Of a DNA stretch of 33,081 nucleotides, positions 7,767-15,184 are shown piece after piece. Source of the DNA: JAABRU01 sp050180235 (GTDB lineage Bacteria > Desulfobacterota > Desulfobacteria > Desulfobacterales > Desulfococcaceae); assembly GCA_050180235.1 (NCBI GenBank), contig JBFXEJ010000068.1:1-33081 (forward strand), in the 5' to 3' direction. Position 1 is the first letter of the stretch, and every line of letters starts with the position of its first letter. The notes beneath the pieces are model-generated. The model was not told the origin of the DNA, did not search any database, and was given only the letters and a program-made list of their open reading frames with translations. The translations under genes were made by a program, and so were the position numbers.

Positions 7767-10700
7767 TTATGCCACAATTTCAATCTGGCTGAGACCATCC
7801 GGCTGTTTGTCAATTCTGATCTGTGTCCGGATTTCATCCTCCAGCCTTTTCACATGGGAAATCACGCCCACCATTTTTCCGTTGGCTTTGATATTTTTCA
7901 AAGCAGATATGACCCGGTACAGGGTTTCATCATCGAGCATACCAAAGCCCTCATCAAGAAAAAGTGATTCAATTTTCCGATCACTGCAGGCCATTTCGGA
8001 AAGCCCCAGAGCCAAAGACAGACTTGCGAGAAAACTTTCTCCGCCGGAAAGCGTTTTTACAGGTCTGCGCATTCCCCTGTGCCGTATATCCTCAATTTCA
8101 AGGCTCATGCCGAAGGGATCACGGCGCCTGATATAATAATGTCCGCTCAGTTCCTCCATATGCCGGTTGCTTTTATCCAGCAGACGGTTAAGCATGAAAT
8201 GCTGAATCTGCTGACGGATTTCCGGTTCATTCCCGGATTCCACAAGACTTTTCAGGGAATTAAGCCACTGACAGCGTTTTTCCTGATCTTCCAGTTCCTT
8301 TCTCTTCTGTGCATATTCCTGTTCCATAGCCTGATGCTGTTTTACTGCTTTTTCAGCAATATCCGCCTCTCCTGCCAGTTGATCCCGCACTTTGCGGGCT
8401 TCCCGGATTTTTTCATGGATGATTTCCGGAGATTCCCTGTCATCCTGAGCTGCGGATTCGGCTTCCAGCATTTCCCGGATACTGCCGGATCTTGCCCTGT
8501 TTTCCGCAACTGTCTGTTCCATTTCTTTCTGAAGGTTCGAAATGCGATCCTGCTCTTCAACGGGCATCAGATTTTCCCTTGCTTCCTCAATGCTGCTGAA
8601 TCCGGCTCCCAGAGATTTGGCTGTCAGGATCTGTTCCATTTCCTGCTTTTGCCGCTGAAGCCGATTATGCTCTGCTTTGGCCTCTTCTTTCTTCTGCTGC
8701 ATATCCGACAGTTCACGCACAGCAATTTCTCTTTCAGCAGCAATTCCGGTCAGTTTTTCCTCTGCTGCGCGGATAGCCTCCTGAAGTTCCTCTTTTGCCT
8801 GCACCGGATCGCGGGAACCGAAAACCTCTTTCTGCCGGTTTTCCAGTTCTGTCAGTTTTTCCTGTGCGGTTCTGATCCGCCCTTCCAGTTCATCTGCCTC
8901 TTTTTTCAGCAGTTTCAGAGATTCCGGCAGTTCCTGGGCAGTTCCTGACAGTTCGGCAGCCTCAGCCTTCAGGTTTTCTGAAATCTGAACCTTTTCATGG
9001 AACAAGGCTTTGCGTTTTTCCAAAGCCGGTATAAGAGTTTCTTCTTTTCCGGCATCAGGAATCTTTTCCCCATATTTTTCCACTTTCTCCTGCAGGGTTC
9101 GGAGCTGTGCCTGTTCCCTGCTGCGGATTTCCTCTGCCTCTCTGACCAGTGTGGCGGTAATTCCCTGCCGGATATTGAGATCATTCCGCAGTCTTTCTGC
9201 CACCATCTGTTTTTCATGGACTTTGTCGCTTTTTTTCTGAACTGCCCGCTGATATTTTTCAGCCTTTTTTCCATGTTTGCACACAGATTTGAAATGAATT
9301 TTCTGTTCCAGGGTTTCCTTTTTTATTTCCCGGAAGCCTTTTTTGATGCCTTTTACATCTTCAATCACCCAGTCCTGACCCGCGTTTCGGAACAGTTTCT
9401 CCCATTCCTCCCGAAGAGTTTCGGTTTTTCTGCTCTGTTTCTGCAAAGTTTCAATCTGATCCGAAACACGGTCCATCTGTTTCTTAATGTCTGCTATGCG
9501 GTTTTCCTGATTTTTCAGTGCTTTGCCTGGATTTCCCTCATAAGGAAGTCCGTCAGTGACAAAGGGATGCCCGGTGGAACCGCACAGGGGACAGGGCTCA
9601 CCCTCTTTCAGCAACGCCCGTTCTGCTTCGTATTTCAGGGCAGCATTGGCGTGGCGTAGTGTAATGAGAATATTTTCTTCTTCTGAAAGTTTTTCCGACA
9701 GATCCGCATACTGGGATTCTGCCGCGCTCAGTTCCTCTTCCAGTTTCTGCCTTTTTCCGCCATTGGCTGCCAGTTGCCGGGAATAATCTTTGCTGATGAC
9801 CAGCAGTTTTTTGGCAGCGCACAGTTTTTCTTTCTGTGCTTTATATCTGTTTTCAATATCCTGAAGAGAATTTCCGCTCAGAAGCTGCTGTACAGTGTTT
9901 TCTCTTTCCCTGCCTTTTGCGCTGATTTTTTCTCTTTTTTCCCGGACAACTGCAAGTCTGTGCTCGGCCTTTCGGAAAATTTTTGCAGATTTTTCCTCTT
10001 CTTTCAGGGCATCTGCATGCCGTTTCCGGGCTTCATCCAGTTCCATACGGATATGAAACAGTTCACCGGCCGCATCCCGGATAAGCGGAATATCTGTTTC
10101 CAGTTCCTGATCCGCAGTTTTATCTGACAGCCATTTTCCGATTTCTTTTTGTCCGGCATCATTTTCCGAGATCCGGTTTTTCAGTTCATCCTGTTCCCGC
10201 AGATTCCGGTTCTGCTCCTTTTCCAGAGTTTCATATCTTTCCACTTTTTCCCGGAAATCACGGCTTACTGTTTCAATTTCCTTTGTGATTTCAAGGGCAT
10301 TTTCAATACTGTCTTTCTGTTCCTCCCACTGCCCGCTGGCCTGTTCCAGTTTCTGAAGGCCCTGTTTTTCCCTTTGATCCAGCGATTGAATCTGTTCTTC
10401 CAGTACCGGAATAAGGGCTGAGACCTCCTCCATTGTTTTTTCTGCCGCCTCCTTTTCCCTGTCCAGAGAAACAAGACTTTCCATATCAGGCTGAATTGGG
10501 GCGGCTTTCCGGGCTTTTGCCAGTTTCCGGAACTGTTCCTGCATATCCTCCTGACGCTCAGTAGCGGATGCCAGAGCCAGAGTGGCATCTGTATATTCTT
10601 TCCGCAGACGTTCCCATCTTTCACAGCGATCTTTTTTCTGCTCCAGTACGGAAAGTTCCTGTTCAGTTTCTTCCAACTGCTCCTGAAGAAGGGAAAAGCT

Positions 10701-11351
10701 GTCCTGATTTTCCCTTGCAATGATGGGATCAGGCAGGGAAAAATTCTCAATCTCCTCTTTCAGCCGCAGAAATTTTTCATTTTCGCTGTCAGCTTTCTGC
10801 AGTGTCTGCCGGACGTATTCGGCACGGACTTCCGGGCCGATAATTTTCCCCAGAATTTCAGCCCGTTCACTGTCAAGTGCCTGGAGAAATGCGGCAAATT
10901 CACCCTGGGCCAGCATGACAGATCGGCAGAAACGTTTGAAATCCAGACCTGTAAGTTCTGCAATCCGGCTGCGGACAGCCGCTGGTCTGTCATCCAGAAG
11001 AGTGTCGTGGCCGTTGAGGGAAAAGAGTTTCATTTCAGGCGGATTTGCTTTTCCCCCTTTTCTGCGGATCTGCCACTGGGCACGGTACAGGGCATCATTT
11101 ACGGAAAAGGTGACTTCGGAAGAGCTTTCCGCACTGTCCCGCGACATGATTTCCTCTCCGGGATTTTTCAGACGGGGGGTTTCGCCGTAAAGAGCCAGTG
11201 TCAGAGAATCAAGAACAGTGGTTTTTCCCGCGCCGTTGGGGCCTGTGATGGCAAATATCCCTGATTCTGCAAAAGGAGACTGATCAAAATTGATTTCCCA
11301 CTGTCCTTTGAGTGTGCTGATATTCTGAAAGCGAATATTGCGTATTTTCAT
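7767..11351 (-). CDS. sbcC: Exonuclease subunit SbcC (Rad50-like ATPase)
   Basis: A 1194-residue SMC/Rad50-type ATPase that normally acts with the SbcD nuclease to cut DNA hairpins and protein-blocked ends. The N-terminal half-ATPase has Walker A GPNGAGKTT (residues 37-45). Two very long coiled coils flank a zinc hook CPLCG near residue 586. The C-terminal half has the ABC signature LSGGES (about 1100) and Walker B SLFLDEGFGMLDDETL (about 1130). The start at 11351 has GGAGG nine bases upstream and overlaps the preceding stop by ATGA. Usually sbcD lies immediately upstream in exactly such an overlap. Here that place is taken by a methyltransferase-nuclease gene, and no sbcD is present in the window. 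Confidence 0.95.
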   Translation of the reverse strand: MKIRNIRFQNISTLKGQWEINFDQSPFAESGIFAITGPNGAGKTTVLDSLTLALYGETPRLKNPGEEIMSRDSAESSSEVTFSVNDALYRAQWQIRRKGGKANPPEMKLFSLNGHDTLLDDRPAAVRSRIAELTGLDFKRFCRSVMLAQGEFAAFLQALDSERAEILGKIIGPEVRAEYVRQTLQKADSENEKFLRLKEEIENFSLPDPIIARENQDSFSLLQEQLEETEQELSVLEQKKDRCERWERLRKEYTDATLALASATERQEDMQEQFRKLAKARKAAPIQPDMESLVSLDREKEAAEKTMEEVSALIPVLEEQIQSLDQREKQGLQKLEQASGQWEEQKDSIENALEITKEIETVSRDFREKVERYETLEKEQNRNLREQDELKNRISENDAGQKEIGKWLSDKTADQELETDIPLIRDAAGELFHIRMELDEARKRHADALKEEEKSAKIFRKAEHRLAVVREKREKISAKGRERENTVQQLLSGNSLQDIENRYKAQKEKLCAAKKLLVISKDYSRQLAANGGKRQKLEEELSAAESQYADLSEKLSEEENILITLRHANAALKYEAERALLKEGEPCPLCGSTGHPFVTDGLPYEGNPGKALKNQENRIADIKKQMDRVSDQIETLQKQSRKTETLREEWEKLFRNAGQDWVIEDVKGIKKGFREIKKETLEQKIHFKSVCKHGKKAEKYQRAVQKKSDKVHEKQMVAERLRNDLNIRQGITATLVREAEEIRSREQAQLRTLQEKVEKYGEKIPDAGKEETLIPALEKRKALFHEKVQISENLKAEAAELSGTAQELPESLKLLKKEADELEGRIRTAQEKLTELENRQKEVFGSRDPVQAKEELQEAIRAAEEKLTGIAAEREIAVRELSDMQQKKEEAKAEHNRLQRQKQEMEQILTAKSLGAGFSSIEEARENLMPVEEQDRISNLQKEMEQTVAENRARSGSIREMLEAESAAQDDRESPEIIHEKIREARKVRDQLAGEADIAEKAVKQHQAMEQEYAQKRKELEDQEKRCQWLNSLKSLVESGNEPEIRQQIQHFMLNRLLDKSNRHMEELSGHYYIRRRDPFGMSLEIEDIRHRGMRRPVKTLSGGESFLASLSLALGLSEMACSDRKIESLFLDEGFGMLDDETLYRVISALKNIKANGKMVGVISHVKRLEDEIRTQIRIDKQPDGLSQIEIVA

Positions 11352-13021
11352 TGTAAATATCCTCCGCCTGTTTCAAAACTGTCCATACCATTCTGTTTCC
11401 ATCTGTCCTGTTCTCTTATATCCCTTTTTGCCTGCTTAAATGTCCTTTTGACCGGAGGCAGATCAGGGGTTTTTCCGTTCATAAGCTCTTCTATGGTCAT
11501 TATCTGTATTCTGGCAAAATCTTTGTTCCAGCCGGATGAATGATAGAAATCCGCCTCTGCCGCGGCTGTTTTCATGTCCTTTGTGGGTTCTTTCAGCGTG
11601 ATAAAAATGCCCATCTGCGCGTTTTCATTATTCACCGTGCCGGTTAAATCCCGGATGTCCTTTGCCCCGGTTTTGCCGCTTTTCACCTGAACAATGATCC
11701 GTTTTGCCTTTTCGCTGCTGTCATCAATGAAATTGATGACTCCGTCAATGCCTCTGTCCTTTCCCTTCTTTTGGACACCGCCCACCGGTTTTGCCTGAAC
11801 CAGGGACAATGCCCACCACTGAAACTGATACCGGTTTTCCTGAGCGAGCCTTGCAGCGCCGGCCAAATCTTCAGGTTCTCCGATTACATCATAATCTCTG
11901 CGCTCTGTCAGATCAAATGCGTCTTTGAGTCTGTATTTCAGTAGCGAGGTGGAAAGATGCGTGATGTCAATTCCTATCCATTTTCTGTTCAGCTTTTCCG
12001 CAGCATGAATGGCAGTTCCGCAGCCGCAGAAGGGATCAAGAACTGTGTCTCCTTCATTGCTGCTGGCATTGATTATTCTCTCAAGCAGTGCAGCCGGTTT
12101 TTGTGTCGGATAGCCAAGTGATTCAGGGGAAGAGGAAGGAATAAGCTGAATATCATGCCAGTTGTCATTTAACGGTGCACCCGGACTGTCTTCAAGATAA
12201 TATTTAAGATTGGGAATTCCGTTTTTGGAAAAAACTATCAGTCCCTGCTTTTCATATTCTTCAAGTTTTTTATGCACAGTCACCCAGTGCATCCCTGATT
12301 TTCCTCTGGAATTGGGATCAATTCCCTTCCAGGGTTTTCCGGTTTCCCCCTGTCTTGTTCCGCTTACAAGAAGGGGAACAAGACGGTATCTCCCTTTTTC
12401 ATCCTGATTTCTGTAATTGCCAAGAGATGATTCTGACAGGCTGCGATACAGCATATTAAATTTATAATTGTCTGATTTCGTATAAAACAGAATAATGTCA
12501 TGTGCTTTTCGGTAATTTCTGCTGATAGAGGATCGGGTCTGACTTCGCTCCCATACAATTTCACATTGAAAATTCTGCAAATGGAATATGGCATCAAGAA
12601 CAATTTTAAGATAATGGCTCATTGTCGGATCGCAGTGAAGATACAGACTGCCTGCTGATTTCAGCACCCTGTGCAGTTCAATTAAGCGGACAGTCATCAT
12701 CACCAGATAGGCCGTGACCTGATTGGCTCCGATAAAATCCCTTAAGGCACTGATCATTTTTCCCACATGCTCAGGAGCATCCGCAATCAGTTCATGGTAT
12801 GTTTCCTGTGCTTTCCTGTCCCAGTGCCATGTGTCCTCAAATGCCGTTATCTGGGCCTCAGAATCCTGACCGCCTTCATCTTTGAAAAGGACATTGTAAT
12901 TCCTGTTCGAGTTGAAAGGCGGATCAAGATAGATCAGATCAGCACTTTCCGCAGGGATGTGTTCACGGAGAATCTTCAGGTTATCTCCGTAAAACAGGGT
13001 ATTCTTTGTTACCGGATTCAT
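11348..13021 (-). CDS. Beta-class DNA methyltransferase fused to Mrr-like nuclease, copy 1
   Basis: A 557-residue fusion predicted to methylate DNA (probably N6-adenine) and to carry a nuclease module. From the ATG at 13021: motif IV YLDPPF (residues 31-36), a variable target-recognition region (about 152-300), YPTQKP (304-309), then the AdoMet-binding motif VLDPFCGCGT (327-336). This IV-TRD-I order is the beta class. The C-terminal part has DRGIDGVI (D426) and IIVQVKSG (Q445, K447), the D...QxK signature of Mrr-type PD-(D/E)xK nucleases. An upstream in-frame extension (to 13132) runs through the spacer palindrome and is not credible as coding. Unlike copies 2 and 3, which end ...NGIDS, it carries ten extra residues ending GGGYLQ, and these overlap the sbcC start by ATGA. 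The family is widespread; its restriction activity has to be inferred. Confidence 0.88.
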   Translation of the reverse strand: MNPVTKNTLFYGDNLKILREHIPAESADLIYLDPPFNSNRNYNVLFKDEGGQDSEAQITAFEDTWHWDRKAQETYHELIADAPEHVGKMISALRDFIGANQVTAYLVMMTVRLIELHRVLKSAGSLYLHCDPTMSHYLKIVLDAIFHLQNFQCEIVWERSQTRSSISRNYRKAHDIILFYTKSDNYKFNMLYRSLSESSLGNYRNQDEKGRYRLVPLLVSGTRQGETGKPWKGIDPNSRGKSGMHWVTVHKKLEEYEKQGLIVFSKNGIPNLKYYLEDSPGAPLNDNWHDIQLIPSSSPESLGYPTQKPAALLERIINASSNEGDTVLDPFCGCGTAIHAAEKLNRKWIGIDITHLSTSLLKYRLKDAFDLTERRDYDVIGEPEDLAGAARLAQENRYQFQWWALSLVQAKPVGGVQKKGKDRGIDGVINFIDDSSEKAKRIIVQVKSGKTGAKDIRDLTGTVNNENAQMGIFITLKEPTKDMKTAAAEADFYHSSGWNKDFARIQIMTIEELMNGKTPDLPPVKRTFKQAKRDIREQDRWKQNGMDSFETGGGYLQ

Positions 13022-13078
13022 TTGATTTTCTCTGTATATATAACTAATGAGATTTCCATGAAAAAATGTATCATCATT

Positions 13079-13151
13079 GTAGGGTGGGCACGGCTTTTTG
13101 TGCCCGCCGTCCTGCTGAAACGGCGGGCACAAAAAGCCTTGCCCACCCTAC
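13079..13151. repeat. Long palindrome with 32-bp arms (spacer 1)
   Basis: Arms at 13079-13110 and 13120-13151 (GTAGGGTGGGCA... / ...TGCCCACCCTAC) are complementary at 31 of 32 positions around a 9-base loop CCTGCTGAA. It would form a very stable hairpin in DNA or RNA. The matching palindrome in spacer 2 has the same arms but the reverse-complement loop. Confidence 0.9.
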
Positions 13152-13209
13152 GAAAAACGGTATAATCATTAATGGAAATCACCTTAGTGGGTGTCTGAAA
13201 AGTCCCTGT

Positions 13210-13232
13210 GGCAAAAGCTTCCAGCTTTTGCC
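13210..13232. repeat. Perfect 10-bp stem hairpin (spacer 1)
   Basis: GGCAAAAGCT-TCC-AGCTTTTGCC forms a perfect stem with a three-base loop. The same hairpin occurs at 15033-15055, and a shortened, reverse-oriented version (loop GGA) at 19409-19429 beside cheW, so it belongs to a dispersed repeat family. Confidence 0.85.
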
Positions 13233-13365
13233 CTGTGCATGTGAACCTGAATTGGTATATTTATTTTGATAAATCACCTAAACCTTCGTGAAACTTTGTG
13301 CCTTTGCGTCTTCGTGGCAGAAAAACGCGGGGAAATAAACAGTTTTATGCTGAAATTTTCATTAA

Positions 13366-14844
13366 TTAGCTGTCTATTCCGTTCTGTTTCCATCTGTCCT
13401 GTTCTCTTACATCCCTTTTTGCCTGCTTAAATGTCCTTTTGACCGGAGGCAGATCCGGGGTTTTCCCGTTCAGAAGCTCTTCTATGGTCATTATCTGTAT
13501 TCTGGCAAAATCTTTGTTCCAGCCGGATGAATGATAAAAATCCGCCTCTGCCGCGGCTGTTTTCATATCCCTTGTCGGTTCGTTCAGCGTGATGAAGATG
13601 CCCATCTGCGCGTTTTCATTGTCCACCGTGCCGATCAAATCCCGGATGTCCTTTGCCCCGGATTTGCCGCTTTTCACCTGAACAATGATCTGTTTTGCCT
13701 TTTCGCTGCTGTCATCAATGAAATTGATTACTCCGTCAATGCCTCTGTCCTTTCCCTTCTTTGGGACACCGCCCACCGGTTTTGCCTGAACCAGAGACAA
13801 TGCCCACCACTGAAACTGATACCGGTTTTCCTGTGCAAGTCTTTGTGCTCCTGCCAAATCCTCAGGTTCTCCGATGACATCATAATCTTTTCTTTCTGTG
13901 AGATCAAACGCGTCTTTGAGTCTGTATTTCAGAAGCGAAGTTGAAAGATGCGTGATGTCAATTCCTATCCATTTTCGGTTCAGCTTTTCCGCAGCATGAA
14001 TAGAAGTCCCGCAGCCGCAGAAGGGATCAAGAACTGTGTCTCCTTCTTTGCTGCTGGATTGAATGATTCTTTCCAATAAGGCAAGGGGTTTCTGTGTGGG
14101 ATAACCAAGCCTTTCACTGGCCATAGGATTGATTATCGGTATTTCCCACCAGTCAGGAACAGGCGTCCCTTCGGAATCCGTATCCAGATAAACAGATTTT
14201 CTTTTCCCATCCTCACCGATAATACTTTGAATTTTTTTCCCTTTTCCCGATGATTTGGGGGATTTTGGCAAAAATAAAGTATTAAAGAAATTTGTCTGCG
14301 TTTTTGTGTAAAACAGAAGAATATCATGGTTGGAAGGAAACTGGGACTGTCTCACATTCCATTTTCTGTAACACCATACAACTTCATTCCTGAAATTCTC
14401 TTTCCCGAATATTGAATCCAGAATAATTTTCAGATAATGGCTCATAGTCGGATCGCAGTGAAGATACAGAGTGCCTGCTGATTTCAATACTCTGTGAAGT
14501 TCAATTAAACGGACAGTCATCATCACCAGATAGGCCGTGACCTGATTGGCTCCGATAAAATCCCTTAATGCACTGATCATTTTTCCCACATGCTCAGGGG
14601 CATCCGCAATGAGTTCATGGTATGTTTCCTGTGCTTTCCTGTCCCAGTGCCATGTGTCCTCAAATGCCGTTATCTGGGCCTCTGAATTTTCTATGCTTTC
14701 ATCTTTGAAAATAACATCATAATTCCGGTTCGAGTTGAAAGGCGGATCAAGATAGATCAGATCAGCACTTTCCGCAGGGATGTGTTCACGGAGAATCTTT
14801 AAATTATCCCCGTAAAACAGCGTGTTTTTTGTTACCGGATTCAT
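13366..14844 (-). CDS. Beta-class DNA methyltransferase fused to Mrr-like nuclease, copy 2
   Basis: A 492-residue paralogue of copies 1 and 3. The first 150 residues (motif IV YLDPPF, 31-36) and everything after YPTQKP (248-253) are nearly the same as the others, including VLDPFCGCGT (about 271-280), GIDGVI and the IIVQVKSG nuclease motif. The central region (about 152-240) is different and some 60 residues shorter. It begins WCYRKWNVRQSQFP and ends PDWWEIPIINPMASERLGYP, so a different DNA target is expected. Its C-terminal half has its own substitutions (VPKKG, SGKSGAKDIRDLIG, LNGKTPD) where copies 1 and 3 agree with each other. The start at 14844 has the same weak leader as copy 1. It is transcribed from copy 3 through spacer 2. 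Confidence 0.88.
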   Translation of the reverse strand: MNPVTKNTLFYGDNLKILREHIPAESADLIYLDPPFNSNRNYDVIFKDESIENSEAQITAFEDTWHWDRKAQETYHELIADAPEHVGKMISALRDFIGANQVTAYLVMMTVRLIELHRVLKSAGTLYLHCDPTMSHYLKIILDSIFGKENFRNEVVWCYRKWNVRQSQFPSNHDILLFYTKTQTNFFNTLFLPKSPKSSGKGKKIQSIIGEDGKRKSVYLDTDSEGTPVPDWWEIPIINPMASERLGYPTQKPLALLERIIQSSSKEGDTVLDPFCGCGTSIHAAEKLNRKWIGIDITHLSTSLLKYRLKDAFDLTERKDYDVIGEPEDLAGAQRLAQENRYQFQWWALSLVQAKPVGGVPKKGKDRGIDGVINFIDDSSEKAKQIIVQVKSGKSGAKDIRDLIGTVDNENAQMGIFITLNEPTRDMKTAAAEADFYHSSGWNKDFARIQIMTIEELLNGKTPDLPPVKRTFKQAKRDVREQDRWKQNGIDS

Positions 14845-15184
14845 TTGATTTTCTCTGTATATATAACTAATGAGATTTCCATGAAAAAATGTATCATCAT
14901 TGCAGGGTGGGCACGGCTTTCTGTGCCCGCCGTTTCAGCAGGACGGCGGGCACAAAAAGCCGTGCCCGCCCTACGAAAAACGGTATAATCATTAATGGAA
15001 ATCACCTTAGTGGGTGTCTGAAAAGTCCCTGTGGCAAAAGCTTCCAGCTTTTGCCCTGTGCATGTGAACCTGAGTTGGTATATTTATTTTGATAAATCAC
15101 CTAAACCTTCGTGAAACTTTGTGCCTTTGCTTCTTCGTGGCAGAAAAACGCAGGGAAATAAACAGTTTTATGCTGAAATTTTAA
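14845..15184. repeat. Spacer 2 between methyltransferase copies 2 and 3
   Basis: This 340-bp non-coding spacer is nearly the same as spacer 1. It has the terminal-inverted-repeat unit (14866-15011), the long palindrome (14904-14973, arms diverged by a few bases), the small perfect hairpin (15033-15055) and the CTTCGTGGCAG tail. The loop of the long palindrome is TTCAGCAGG, the exact reverse complement of the loop in spacer 1. No reading frame of interest is seen. Confidence 0.8.
14904..14973. repeat. Long palindrome (spacer 2), loop inverted relative to spacer 1
   Basis: Arms AGGGTGGGCACGGC... (to 14933) and 14943-14973 pair around the loop TTCAGCAGG (14934-14942). The arms carry small differences from the spacer 1 arms (CTTTCTG for CTTTTTG, CCGTGCCCGCCC for CCTTGCCCACCC). 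The loop orientation is opposite to spacer 1. Confidence 0.9.

Larger units (their letters stand above)
13022..13365. repeat. Spacer 1 between methyltransferase copies 1 and 2
   Basis: This 344-bp gene-free spacer is nearly identical to the one at 14845-15184. In order it holds: a 146-bp unit (13043-13188) bounded by imperfect terminal inverted repeats ACTAATGAGATTTCCAT and ATGGAAATCACCTTAGT; a long palindrome inside that unit; a small perfect hairpin (13210-13232); and a tail containing CCTTTGCGTCTTCGTGGCAG. On the minus strand it forms the leader of copy 1, whose start has only a weak AGAGAA ribosome site. It looks like an assembly of short palindromic repeats rather than a promoter-rich region. 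Confidence 0.8.

Noticed and set aside
13022..13132. Longer N-terminus for methyltransferase copy 1
   Set aside because: The added residues are encoded by the spacer palindrome and do not occur in copies 2 and 3; homology begins at MNPVTKN.
13079..14973. Spacer palindromes as CRISPR repeats
   Set aside because: Only two copies about 1.8 kb apart with a gene in between, no spacer-like short units and no cas genes.
13043..15011. Spacer units as site-specific recombinase (att/invertible promoter) sites
   Set aside because: No recombinase or invertase gene is near, and the inverted section is only the 9-base loop; I keep the inversion as an observation but not as a defined switch.
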